Shown here: one piece after another, positions 10,354 through 22,400 of the stretch
How positions within the stretch are numbered: the first letter of the stretch is position 1
Layout of the letters: each line of letters starts with the position of its first letter
Position numbers and translations under genes: made by a program
The notes under the pieces: generated by a model
The model's database searches: none
What the model saw: the letters and a program-made list of their open reading frames with translations, nothing else
What the model was told of the DNA's origin: nothing
Assembly: GCA_029582165.1 (NCBI GenBank)
Contig: CM055886.1
Location: 21,286,169-21,350,168 of the forward strand
Direction: 5' to 3'
From: Portulaca oleracea
Lineage: Eukaryota > Streptophyta > Magnoliopsida > Caryophyllales > Portulacaceae
DNA length: 64,000 bases

Positions 10354-11369
10354 TGATGTATAATGGGATCAAGAGATCTCATTACACATAGAAATCAGGA
10401 TCTTTAAAAACCAAGATAAGAATCTTGCTTCTCAAAATTCTTAAAGATCAACCAATTTGAATGAAATGATGTATAATAGGATCAAGGATGATCAAATTAT
10501 ACAAAAGATTAGGATCTTTAAGTGGTTCTTTAAGATTGAATGAATGAATGAATGAATGGATGGATAAACGAATGGAATGGACGAAATGGATGAATGAAAT
10601 GAATGTAGGAATGGATGGAATGTATGTTTCTTGAATGATTGAATGATATTCAAAAGAATCTTGAATTTGAAACAATGTAGAAACAAAAACAAGATCAAAT
10701 GAAAACTAGAAAGAAACTCACGATTTGAATGATGAATGATATTGGCTTTGAAGATTCTTGGAGGATACAGCCACCCCACCTTCAAGAATGCTTCAATCTC
10801 TTCCTATCACCACCTAGGATGCCACCCTAAGCTAGAAGAAGAAGATAGAATCGAATCTCCCTCAAGAGAAACGAAATACTAGCAAAAGCTAGAGAGAAAA
10901 CAACACCTTGTGTTTGTATTTGATTTATTGAATGAATGAGATTACAAGAGGCCTAAGGGGGTATTTATAGTAATCCTAAGCCCCCTAGGACGTGCACTAT
11001 TCAAGAAATTAGGCCCCTTGAGGCTTACATCATCCTACACATTTATTACATCATAAAAACTCTAAAATACAACTCTAGAAAGAAAAGACTATAACTCCTT
11101 CAATACTTGTCCGTTTTCCAAGATTCAAAAACCATTGGAAAGCTCTTTCAATGCTCTTCAATATGTCTTTGGATGACTTCCTCATTAGACGCATATATCT
11201 AGAGTTATAGAGTAAATTACCAAACTGCCCTTGTTGAAATCATTCAAACGAAAGGGATACTTGAGTGAATGATGCTCTTTTGCCATATAACCGAGTATTA
11301 GGCTCCTATGATGCATATTGGATGTCTTCCTTGATCTCCTTGATGTATATGGCCATCAAATATACATCA
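10354..11369 (-). repeat. 5' LTR of the nested gag-protease element
   Basis: This is 1016 bp and matches 7204-8319 apart from about a dozen substitutions and the microsatellite length. It is flanked on the right by target duplication CGCTT at 11370-11374. Confidence 0.92.
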
Positions 11370-11725
11370 CGCTTCACTTGCATCAACTATTAGATTACTT
11401 GCAATTTGTACTTAAACTTCCTTACATTTTTATACTAAAGCTCTCTAAATTCTGGAGAAATTTCGACAGCACTTCCTCTATAAATTGAGCTATCCCAAAC
11501 TTTTACATAACTTGTATTCCTACAAGAAAACAACTTACAATTCATATATTCATTTGGAGCTTCATGCTCAACATCTATCCCGATACATTTCATATATTCC
11601 CAATCTCAATCCATAAAGGTGCATATATCACACATAACGTCCATATTGCTCAAATTTGTATCACAAATTCCTATGAAACTCTAAATCCTCAAGTTCTTCT
11701 TATAACTCCGCTCTAATACCACAAC
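11370..11725 (-). other. Leader region of the outer chromovirus with tRNA-iMet primer site
   Basis: Once the nested element is removed, this continues the outer element. At 11710-11721 the minus strand reads TGGTATTAGAGC, one base from the canonical tRNA-iMet primer site. The 5' LTR ends four bases upstream of it with GTTACA. The rest is untranslated leader with no open frame of note. Confidence 0.7.
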
Positions 11726-14700
11726 TGTAACACCCCAACACCCTTAATCATAAGATTAACACAACCATAAACTAAACTTGTGATTAGCGCAGCGGAACAC
11801 CTATAGTTGAGGTATTACCGCCGTCCCCACTTGGGACAAGGCAAGCACACGTCACCAAACATAACAAAACCCACAATAAACATATATTTAACTTCATACA
11901 AAACAAACACCAACTTTGACGTAAAACTTTATACAACCCTTAAAACATGTATGTAAAGACTTTCCCAAAGTAAAACAGTCTTCAACCCATAAAAGTCCTT
12001 GATGATCGGCCTACAACTGCCTTAGAGAACTACCTTGCACGGGACAATCTACCTCTGTTTATCCTTGCCTTTGACTTGGAAGCTCGGACTGCCAAAAACA
12101 AAACATTAAAACATACGCAAAAATGAGTGGGGAAACACTCAGTACGTAAACCTCCAACACGTCAAACCGTTCGAAAACGGTTGTAGTGCCAGCGCTTAAA
12201 TTCATTTTGAAAACGGGAAAGGGGATAAACGTGAATAAATTGGATTGCTACATATATATAAATATAAATAACTGATGTGTATATATATAAATATGCGTAA
12301 TTGGAATGAAATTGCGATAATTAGAAATGAGCGGAATCCCTTACGATCGATGCAAAGCATCTCACACATGCGCATGCCCAAACCGATCTAAGTTTGGATT
12401 GGGTGACTGCTAAGCAGCCGACACTAGCCAGGTCATTAGGACACTATGATCAGGAGCATCTAGAAATAACTGGGCTAGCACTTCACGTAACTAGCTAGAA
12501 TAGGATGAAGCGGGACCGCTTTTGGAAATAATTTACTATAAGATATTAGTTCATGATTTGGTATGATAATAATGAACATTGGATAATAAGTAAATATGAG
12601 ACATTAGTTCATGAGTTGATATGACAATAATAAATATTGAATGGTAAATAAGTGGTAAAAGTTGGACAATTTGCGTACCTTGAACCGTTGAAAAGCTTGG
12701 TGGTGCGTCTCGGGCTTGGGATGGCTTGGGTGGCTTGGAAACTATAATAAGAGCATAAGAAAATTGAGAACTTTAATAAAGTCCTTGAAATTTACAAGCT
12801 GGGATTAAAGTAATTAAAACTTGATAACTTAAAAGGGATCAGAAAATAGAAATTTCAGTTTTTGGATAAATCGATGATTTGGTGATAACTTGAGCTAGGA
12901 AACTCAGATTTTTGCAAACGAGTACTTTTCGGAAAGTGAAAATCACGCCCTACAACTTTGTCAACTGGCCCGAAGGCTAAAAATGAAAGGAAGGGCTCGG
13001 AAAAAGGCCCGGACAGAAGCAGAGCACTTGGAATTAATCATGCGGTTTGGAAATTTAAAGCGAAACTTATGGTGAAACTTGAATAGGATCAAAGAGGCTT
13101 ATGATGTACAAAGCATCCTTAATGACCAGCTTCGATGAGCATAGAATTGGAGACCTTGAAAGCTTAAGAAGAGAAGATGTTCGGTCATCGAAGACATGAA
13201 AGAAACGTTGTCAAGCGACGGAAATTAGATAAGGACATGATTATGAATTTGGGAACGTTTACAAACTGATGACCGGTGATTTGAAAACATAGGAGGAATG
13301 GTCCTTGGACTATTTGGACATCGAGGAAACCCATAAGCTTGTTAGGAAGTCAAGGTACCACTTAGCCATGAACACCACTTAACCGAACTCAAAACCTCAT
13401 CACTTTACCCCATGGTTTGCTAGTATTTCCATAAACCTTTAGGAGGTAATCCCAAACACTAAAATAGCTTAAATCAACTTAGAAACTTACTCAATCCATC
13501 TTAATCAATGACACAAAGGTCGGCATCTCATTAAAGCCTCCTAGGAGATCAAATCGCAACCTTAAAGTTAGAATTAACTATTAAAATTCTAGGCAGCGAC
13601 TTTGCTGACAGCCCTCATTCTTAGCCTCATATCTCACTCACTCGATATCGTATGGATGCAAACTTTATGTTTCCGGAGAGCTTGAAGAACGACCTAAAAC
13701 TTTTATATTTATCACTAAAGCCAATAAAGTCTCCAATAGACGAAAACTTAGCAAGAAGTTACTGACTCAGAAAACATATATAATTGCACCATTTCACGGT
13801 TTTGCTCGTATCTCGGGCTCTACATAACAGATTCTCGAAATTCCAAAGCCTAGAGTTAGATAATCACTTGGGCTATCATTTCCAGTAAAAATCTGGGAAA
13901 AATTCACATTTTACATCCTCTGTAAAAATCAGATTCTTGGACAGAAACTTTTTCCTTGCTTGATTGCATTCTAGTGCTTTCTTTGGCCTCTAAGTTGTAC
14001 TAAATCATAACCAAAACCCAAATTAACTATTGGCCATGGTTTTTCCAGATTTTAATACTCAAAGATTACCCAAATAAGATGAAATCTTTCACATGCATCC
14101 ATAGATAACAATTGTAATTCGAACCCAAGTTCAAATTAGCACATCCATGTCAAATTCACACTAAATCATATCATCCAAGTGTGGAACAACCTAATTAACA
14201 TAAAAATCCTTTCAAAACAGTCCCTCAAACTCTAATTTCCTCATCAAAAACCTCATGCAAGTAAGCCATTTCATTACCCATCAAGAAACAAGCAAGAAAC
14301 ACTTCACAACTTCACCCAATTAACATATGCATCAATTTCATACTCAAACCCTAACTACTCTAACTTAATCACACTATAAATTCATGCTTAGAAATCATAA
14401 AGGAGATGAAAAAAACCAAGAAAACACAAATTAGAAATGAAATTTCAGATTAGAACATAAAGAATAGAGTTAGGGTTTGAGAATTATACCACTTGGAGAA
14501 GAACTTGGAGAAGAAAACACAAGAGAGGAGGAAGAGGGGTGCTCGGCCACCTCTGGGCCGCCGGCCGGTCGCCGGAAAACGCCCGAACAGGGGGGGCGTG
14601 GCTGGCTGGAGAAGAGAGGAGGAGGGAGGAGAGGGAAGTGTTTGTGTAAAATCTGATTTATGAAATGGATTAAAAGACCTTAGACTCCTCCCCCTCTTAT

Positions 14701-15303
14701 ATAAATAAACCCCTTAATTAACTTATCCTCTAATTAGTAATTAAACTAAATCAATCATGAAATTAAAAAATTAGCTAGGTAAAACAATTGGTAATCAACT
14801 AGATGAAATTAGTGAATATAAATTTGGTAAAATAATTTAGTATACGATTAAATAAAATCGCTTGGGAATAAACTGGGTAAAATTAACTAATATTAAACCA
14901 CATAAAATAAATTGGTAGGGTAACACTAATAGGGTAAATTGGGCGATAAGATGCACTTAGGAAGGTTGGATAACATAAATCATAATTGAAACGGAAATTA
15001 AAATTAATATAACCTTCTTCGGTTACAAGCGTAAAATTGAGAACGATAAAATAAATTATATAACTTATCGTAAAAGTATTCATAAACTCGTAATAATATT
15101 TATAACTTTAAATCCGAGGTAACATAAAATCATCCCGTTTAACCATCGCCTTGCTCGAGACCTGTCACGCATAAAAAAAAAACGAACACTAATAACAATA
15201 TTAACAATATTAACGTAAAAGAAAGAAAATTTTTAACCGCGTAATTTAGTTAATCACCGCGATCGAGGCTTTAATTAATACGGGTTTAGGGCGGGTCGTT
15301 AAA
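11726..15303 (-). repeat. Full-length 5' LTR of the chromovirus (about 3.6 kb)
   Basis: On the plus strand it runs from TGTAACACCCC to GGGTCGTTAAA, the last being one base away from the expected GTTACA. The two ends are thus extended inverted repeats, as usual for Tekay-type LTRs. The right 1748 bp is repeated at 3106-4839. On the minus strand a TATA-like TTATATAA lies at 14697-14704, so transcription would run leftwards, away from the NOP58 remnant. The boundary at 15303 lies 129 bp before the first surviving NOP58 coding exon. Confidence 0.75.
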
Positions 15304-15432
15304 CTTTAGAAAACAGTCTACATCGAATATTGAATACAATTATTGATTTAAACACAGGGATGCTAATATTTCCTGAATTCAACACGGGGATGTTGAATTC
15401 CTTTCTTTAGTTTTTATTTATTTTCCCGTTCG

Positions 15433-17264
15433 CTATCACACGGCTTGTCCAGATATAAGTCAAAATTTAGTCCTGAAAAGGTTAATTTTATTGTCTTGGC
15501 AACTGTTGTTCTTTGTCATTATAAATAACATACCCATGAAACGATCTTTTGATCTGATCCTGTCCCCATTTGTACAGGTAGATACCATGATTATTCAAGC
15601 TATTGGACTGTTAGATGATCTTGACAAAGAGCTTAACACATATGCAATGAGGGTTCGAGAATGGTACGGATGGCATTTTCCAGAGCTAGCAAAAATTGTA
15701 CAAGACAACATTCTCTATGCTAAAGCAGTGAAGTTAATGGGGAATCGTGTTAATGCTGCAAAGTTGGATTTCTCTGAGGTACAACTCTTGTACTGAATTG
15801 TATTATTGTGGAGTTCAGGTTTTAGATGCTAAGAGGTGTGGTTCAACAAGTCTTGTTGGCCTGAAGTGTTAAAACTTTGATACAAGCGACTAATATTCTA
15901 CTCCATGCTGTTGCAACTTTTTTGAAGTTTATGCCCCATTTTTGTTATTGCAGATATTACCTGAGGAGGTTGAGGCAGAACTTAAAGAGGTTGCAATGAT
16001 TTCCATGGGAACTGAAGTTAGTGATCTTGATCTTATTAACATCAAGGAACTCTGTGATCAAGTTTTGTCGCTAGCAGAATACAGAGCTCAGCTCTATGAT
16101 TATCTTAAGAGCAGAATGAACACAATTGCGCCAAATTTGACAGCCCTTGTTGGCGAGCTAGTTGGTGCTCGTCTTATTGCTCACGGTGGAAGCTTGATAA
16201 ACCTTGCAAAGCAGCCTGGCAGCACCGTTCAAATCCTCGGAGCAGAAAAAGCTCTTTTCAGAGCCCTGAAAACTAAACATGCAACCCCTAAATATGGTTT
16301 GATTTATCATGCCTCCTTGATTGGTCAGGCTGCCCCTAAACATAAAGGCAAAATATCTCGTTCTCTTGCTGCAAAAGCTGCTTTGGCAATTCGCTATGAT
16401 GCACTTGGAGACAGCCCTGATAACTCTATGGGTCTTGAAAACAGAGCCAAGGTAATAACTCTCAGAATTTGTTGTCTACACTCAATGAATACTAAGTTCT
16501 TTCTCGAAGATGTTAATATATATAAAATGTTACTGAGTGTAGCTTGAAGCACGTCTAAGAAACCTTGAGGGCAAAGAGTTGGGTCGGTCTGCTGGATCAG
16601 CCAAGGAAAAGCCAAAGACAGAAGCCTATGACAAAGATCGTAAAAAGGGAGCAGCAGCTCTTATTACTCCGGCTAAGGTGCCCTCCTGTTTCCTTGATTT
16701 TTATACATTTGCTTTTATGCTGTGTTTTGAGTACTTTCTGTGTGCACCGCACCTGGTTTACCATCGACCATCTTTGGCGGGATTTGTACTGTGCTTGTTG
16801 TTGAAGCTTCTTTCTGTCCCATGCAGACTTATAATCCTGCGGCTGATTCAACCATTGGAAAGAAAGATGATAGCGTGGCTCCAATGGACGAGGAGGTTGA
16901 TGTTGTACCTAATGAATCAAAGAAAGAGAAGAAGGAAAAGAAGAAGAAAAAGGAAGTTGAGAATGAGGATGATGGTGTTCATGAAGAAGTGAATGGGGAC
17001 GAGACGCCCAAGAAAGAAAAGAAGAAAAAGAAGAAGCATGCTGAGAATGGAGAGAAAGTTGAAGCAGAAGTAAATAGTGAGGAGAAATCGAAGAAGGAAA
17101 AGAAAAAGAAGAAGAAGGAAGTCGAGAGTGAGGATGATGCTGCTGAAACCGCAGGAAAGGAAAAGAAAAAGAAGAGAAAGCATGCAGAAGCGGATGAGGT
17201 AGTGGAACCTGTGAGCGAGAAGAAAGAGAAGAATAAAAAGAAGAAGAGCAAGAGTGAAGAGTGA
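15433..17264 (+). CDS. NOP58: Nucleolar protein 58 (NOP58/NOP5), 5'-truncated gene
   Basis: NOP58 is a core protein of box C/D snoRNPs, which guide 2'-O-methylation of rRNA in the nucleolus. Five coding exons can be read: 15433-15480, 15578-15778, 15954-16451, 16543-16677 and 16827-17264, all joined by GT-AG introns that keep one frame. Exon 1 gives [16 protein letters not shown]. Exon 2 begins [18 protein letters not shown], the start of the NOSIC segment. Exon 3 holds the Nop domain with [19 protein letters not shown] and [20 protein letters not shown]. The last exon encodes the lysine/glutamate-rich KKEKKKKKK tail. The N-terminal third, normally about 145 residues, is missing: the chromovirus LTR occupies the place where earlier exons should be. 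Whether the remnant is expressed is unknown. It may be a recent pseudogene with an intact frame. Confidence 0.9.
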
Positions 17265-18639
17265 AGCTGTTTGTGATAAGTAGCGGGCAAATCTCACAGT
17301 TTTGTCTTTTAATGTTTGGCAATGACCCTGTAATGTTCATCCCGTCTTCTCGCATGTGTAAAATCTGTGTCATGCCATTCTTATGGTGTTGTGTATTGAA
17401 GTTAGCTTAGTTATTTTGAGTCTTTTGACACCATAGAACAAGGATTATATATTGCAAAATTTTGTTCAACGTTATTAGCTAGCTTTTGTTTGGATTGTAT
17501 CCTTCATTGAATGCTGATTGCGACACTTAGTTGATGGGAGCAGTTACGGATTTACAGCCCTGCATGCTGCACTTAGTTAGCTTGGAATGGATGACTGGGA
17601 ACCAGTGTTTATCCAGTTCTTTTGTACGGATAGTAGAATCTTTTCTTGTTACACGGTGGAGGGCCAGAGGCATATTTTCGTGTCCATCTCATGAATCTTT
17701 TTCTAATGAATGCATGTATTTGTTGCTTTCCCAGGATGTTCTTGAGAAATAGAACCAATTTGGAGGCTTGACATCGATCAGTTGTTGCTGCTAGTTCATG
17801 TTTATATATCAATAGTATGCTTTTCAATGAGACAGCAGGTTCTTTTGATGAGTTGCTTGCTAACATTTTGACTGATCTTTGGGGTATCAAGCTCATGCAG
17901 GTATGCACGACTATCTTTACAAGTATGGGGCTGAAGAGCAATTGTTGGTTGGAAACCTCAGGTCAACATTGATGTATGTAGCAGGAAAGACCACTGTCAT
18001 CATTTTGGGGGGGTTGTGACATTGATCATCAATGGACTGGAGGTTTCTCTTAAGATTCAAACCACTGATAACATCAAGGCCATGCTTGTGACTCTGAAAG
18101 ACATTCTGAATGTGGCATGGGAAAAATGGTTGAACTATATGGACTCGGACTTGGAGCAAGGAGCAATCAACATCATCCAATGGGGAACTGCTGATGTTGC
18201 TGATGATTTGAAGGAGGTAATGCTGAAATTAGAGGTTTCTTGCTTTGGGACGGGTCTACCACTCTACCTCAGATCAATCTGGTCAGGCGTTTCTTGACTT
18301 TAGCAGTGGCCTTGCTTGCTGGAATTGTGAAAAACCAATTAGAAGTAAAGAACCTCCCAGTGGTATCATCATGGCGCTGGAATTGGATGAACAAACTCAT
18401 ATGTATGAGATGAAGCTCAGTATCAACAAGGTGCTACTGATAGCCGAGTAATGCTGGTGTGTTGATCTTGCTGTGTTTCATGCATATATCTAGGTTCTAG
18501 GACTAATACTTCTCCTTTTGGGGCTTACATCTTTCTCCATAGTAAATGGGCTGGTTTCCCTTGTGTCTTTTTTAGGTTTTTGTGCTAGAGTTCTCAAGGT
18601 TGGGTATATTTCTCTTATGGTTTTGGTCTTGCTTCTAGT
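17265..18639 (+). other. NOP58 3' flank, then possible decayed coding exons of unknown identity
   Basis: The first 200 bases look like a 3' UTR. Between about 17831 and 18450 several short plus-strand stretches look translated, for example SFDELLANILTDLWGIKLMQ ending at a GT at 17901, GMHDYLYKYGAEEQLLVGN, and NVAWEKWLNYMDSDLE. They are in different frames with stops between them. I do not recognise the protein. It may be a dead exon series or chance. Confidence 0.35.
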
Positions 18640-18935
18640 AGGTTTTCGGCCGGAGTCAAAAACTGTCTAACCCAATAACCCAAATTTGTTCGACTTGGAA
18701 AAACTGGGTACAGTCATAGAATTTTCGACCGAGTTTTAATATTGACTTAAAATTCAAACACAATCTTTTAAAATTTCTATTGTCCGAACCCGATTTGTAT
18801 CTGAATTCATGTCTATTCGATTTGTCCGATCCAAGAAATATATGAAAAAACTGTGTATCGGACATCAAGTTTTTATCCAATGTTCAATTTGTCCGAACCC
18901 AAAATTACCCATACCCAAATTTTTGCCAGCTCTAT
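18640..18935. mobile_element. Older copy of the ~270 bp hAT-type MITE family
   Basis: It shares the phrases GGAAAAACTGGGT, ATTGTCCGAACCCGATTT and CCCAAATTTTTGCCAGCTCTA with the copy at 59609-59877 in the same order. The right end resembles the family terminus, while the left end is unclear and no clean duplication is seen. Confidence 0.55.
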
Positions 18936-19137
18936 CATCGCTAGCGCTAGCAATGGTATATGTATGAAATATTTTCTTCTGTAATTGGATGATTATGTTT
19001 ATTTAATATAATTTCGTTTCCTGTTCGAAAAAAGTAAACGATCAGCCTTTCTCCCAATCGAAGAACACACCAAAATACACGAATGAAGAAGATTTAGAGA
19101 TATATCGAAAGTTCGAAACCAGCGAAAAATTATCAGC

Positions 19138-19143
19138 TTTATT
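19138..19143 (-). terminator. Poly(A) signal of the NPF7.3-like gene
   Basis: On the minus strand AATAAA occurs twice in tandem (AATAAATAAA) about 330 bases after the stop codon, followed by AT-rich sequence. This is a plausible near-upstream polyadenylation element for this gene. Confidence 0.5.
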
Positions 19144-19470
19144 TATTGCAATATCTCATGTTTTCTTGTGTACAAACAGTACGCAGTTACAGTAGGTTTA
19201 GTTTAGAACTACAAACTGTGCATATTATAACAGTCAGCAGCCACCCGAGCCACCTCTTGTATGCTTCTTCCTTCGTCAATCCTTCACCATGATCATTGAA
19301 GGGTCCCTCTTAGTAGGGTTCCACATTGTAGATATTCTGGATTGTTTTCTTCCATGAAGAAAACGCGTTTGATTTGCAAAACGCGTTGTCTCAGCATCGC
19401 GAAACAACATTTTCAGCATCAGAGACATTCGCGCATTGCCAAACAGGACACTTGCCACTTAAGCTTCAGC

Positions 19471-22400
19471 TCACACAATGACAAGTTCCCTGTCATTGCC
19501 TTCATTTCCATCTTCCTTTAGCCCCTCCGGTTTAACGTACTTGTAAGAATTTGCAAAGAACAGGTACACCATAAAATCGATCATGGTTAGACCCGCGAGC
19601 AGGAAGAAAAACCGGCCTAAATGACCCTTGTTAAGGTCCTCAGGAATCCATCCGGGCATACCCCCTCCAGTAGTTATCTTCATGACAATGGTCACAATAA
19701 TGCTACTAACATAATTCCCAAGCGACATCGAAGTCATACAAAGTGCACTTCCGAAGCTCTTCAATCCCTCTGGCGTTTGGCTATTGAAGAATTCCAACTG
19801 ACCTACGTACATAAAAACCTCTGACGCCCCAACAAGCATGTACTGAGGCACCTGCCAAAATATGCTCAATGAGCTCGACTCGTTACAGTTGTCACAATCC
19901 AACGCGTATCTCAACCTAAAGATCTCCACGGTCCCAGCAGCAATCATAGCCAGGATCGAGATTACTAGCCCTACCCCCATTCTCTCCAACTCGGTTAGTC
20001 CCTTGCCCCTGACACGGGTGACTAAAGGGTTCAAAACACGACGGTAGATGAAGATGAAGGACGCAACGCTGAGGATGTCAAAACTAGACATGCTGGCAGG
20101 CGGGATGGCGAAGTTTTTGATGTTGGCTTTCATGGCAGCGCCTTGCTCCACAAACAAGGAAGCCATTTGGGTGAAGACTACAGAGTACATAATCGTGCAG
20201 AGCCAGATTGGGAGGAGTCTCAGTATGCATTTCACTTCCTCGACTTGGGTGACCGTACAGAGGCGCCATGGCTCGTAGAGATGCTTCATTTGGTCGCCAC
20301 ATTCGGTTTGATCAGTCACGGCTGCTTTGTCCAAAAATCTGATCATCGCACCAGGACAACAAACAGTGTCAAATTTTGATCAAAAGCACGTACGCTAAAA
20401 TCATGCTAGTTGTTCTAGTTGATTAATGCCATTCTTTTGTACTTATATCAAGAATTTCTAGTGCATGGAATATTTATTTGTTTCCATTGTGATATACTAT
20501 AGACTTTTGGGGACCACAAAAATAAGGTTTTGTACGTTTCTTATTATTGTATTGCAATTTCAGCGATCTTGCTTCAACTAGCTTTCGTATCATGTCATTT
20601 TCATTTCTTATATCCGCCTTTTAGTTCTTTGGGGTTTTCCCAAAAGCAAAAGTTTTACATATTTCAACGGTTGAACCTTCTCACTATATATTAGGGATGA
20701 TAAAAAATTATATGGCCCGAAAATCCAGTTAAGTCTAATTTGAAAAAAGGATACATTCATTATTTTTCATTCAAATTTTGACATAGACCGATTTTTTTCT
20801 GGGGATGGACATAATATTTTCCTTGTTTTTGTTGTCCGAACTTCAATTCATGTTTGTTTGAATATTCCTACTTGGAATAAATTGGATATCGAACATCAAT
20901 TTTTCGCCTGATGTCCGATTTAGACCCAAAATGACCCAAACCCGAATTTTTGACAGTCCTACTATACATGTATAATGTTGTTTATGATAATTAATTGTAA
21001 AAGAGATCAGGAAAATTGTCATATTATTGAATACTCACTTAAATCCTTCGGTATGGGAGATCTTTCGCCATCCATTCTTAGAATAAGCCTTGGCATCCAA
21101 CTCATACAAATCTTCACCTTCCGACGACACAGGAGTTTTCCATTTCCTCAAGGCCGCGACAAACACCTTGCAAAACCTCGAGAGGGGGTTTCCCTGAGGC
21201 TTGAAGTGCCTGTAACATGGCGTGCCACCAAGGAACAACCCCAAAGCCAGCGCAGCAGAAGCGACCGATAACCAAAACCCTAATGCCCACTTGCCACCAT
21301 CTTCAAAGTAACCCAATATGGTGTTTGAAAAGAGAGATCCAAGGTTGAGTGCCAAGTAAAAGTAGCTAAAGAAGGAGATCTTTGAGCTCCTTTCTTTAGG
21401 GTCCTCAGCATCAAACTGGTCCGCCCCAAATGTCGCAATGTTTGGTTGGTACCCTCCATTGCCAAGGGCTACCATGTATAGTGAAATGTAGAAGAATGCT
21501 ACATGTAAGGTTGAGTTGGAGTCACAGGGTGTTTGCCCATCACCACAACCTCTTGGCTTTAGCAAGAACAAATAGGATGAGAGCGATAACAAAGCCAAAC
21601 CCTAGAAATCAAATTTAAACATGGAACAAAAACAATGTCAATATGTATGTATACGTACGAATAAATTCAAAAATATATAGCTAGAGGGATCAGAAAACTT
21701 ACAACGACAAAGATGGCTTGGAAAATGGCACAAGTCTTGTATCTACCCCAGTAGGAATCACTAAGGAAAGCACCAACAAGGGAGAAGAGATAAACAGTTC
21801 CAGTCCATTTGCTAACATTATTCGCAGCATCAGCATTGCTTTGCCCTACAACCCTTGTAAGGAACAACACCAAGTTCACTCCTAGCCCGAAAAATGCCAG
21901 TGTCGCCAACCCTTGATTCACTATTTTTTCCAATCAACCATCCAAAATATATTATTAGTCACACAATTATTTGTAACAAGTTTAAGTACCTCTTCAAACA
22001 CATAAAAAAATAAATAAAAAAAGTCATAAAGGAAAATATTTACCTAGGATTAGTATTCCAGGCCCCCATCTTCCAGTTTTGGTACGTATTGCTGGCTTGC
22101 CATATCGATCAATAGACCCATCAGAAGTGTACTCTACTACGTCTTGCACTTCCTCATCTCTGATCTTTTCCTGAGATTGAGAATTTACCTGGGTTATGGT
22201 TGTATCATATTACCCAAACATTAATATGTAGGAGTACCAAAAAAGAAAAATAGTTGTGGTAAAAACAGACCCATCATGAATTTTTCGAACTTATTATATT
22301 TAGCAGAGTAAAAAGACGGTCCACAAATTATTATTTTGCTATATATATTCTATAGTTGTGTCTTGTTGCATCGTGTTACATAACACTACTGTAACAAATA

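Larger units (their letters stand above)
7204..11369 (-). mobile_element. Young gag-protease-only LTR retrotransposon (TR-GAG type) nested in the chromovirus
   Basis: The element is bounded by LTRs 7204-8319 and 10354-11369, both reading TGATGTATA at the left and ending TACATCA. The target duplication CGCTT (7199-7203 and 11370-11374) is perfect. Minus-strand order is 5' LTR, tRNA-iMet primer site (10338-10349), gag (9333-10145), protease-like frame (8383-9336), polypurine tract (8320-8333), 3' LTR. Reverse transcriptase, RNase H and integrase are absent, so it must be mobilised in trans. LTRs differ by about a dozen substitutions per kb by eye, plus a large microsatellite length difference, which indicates a recent insertion. 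Confidence 0.92.
3106..15303 (-). mobile_element. Tekay/Del-like chromovirus (Ty3/gypsy), pol mostly deleted, with nested insertion
   Basis: Two near-identical copies (3106-4839 and 13556-15303) flank an internal region read on the minus strand. Beside the left copy is a C-rich block, the complement of a polypurine tract. Beside the right LTR, at 11710-11721, is the complement of a tRNA-iMet primer site with one mismatch. The coding remnant at 4850-5190 ends in a chromodomain-like tail. The right (5') LTR is the full 11726-15303. The left LTR is truncated at 3106, so its outer flank is gone and no target duplication can be tested. A second element (7204-11369) is inserted inside. Confidence 0.75.

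Noticed and set aside
16909..17373. Long antisense frames opposite the last NOP58 exon
   Set aside because: They are caused by the AAG/GAA-rich lysine/glutamate tail and have no independent support.
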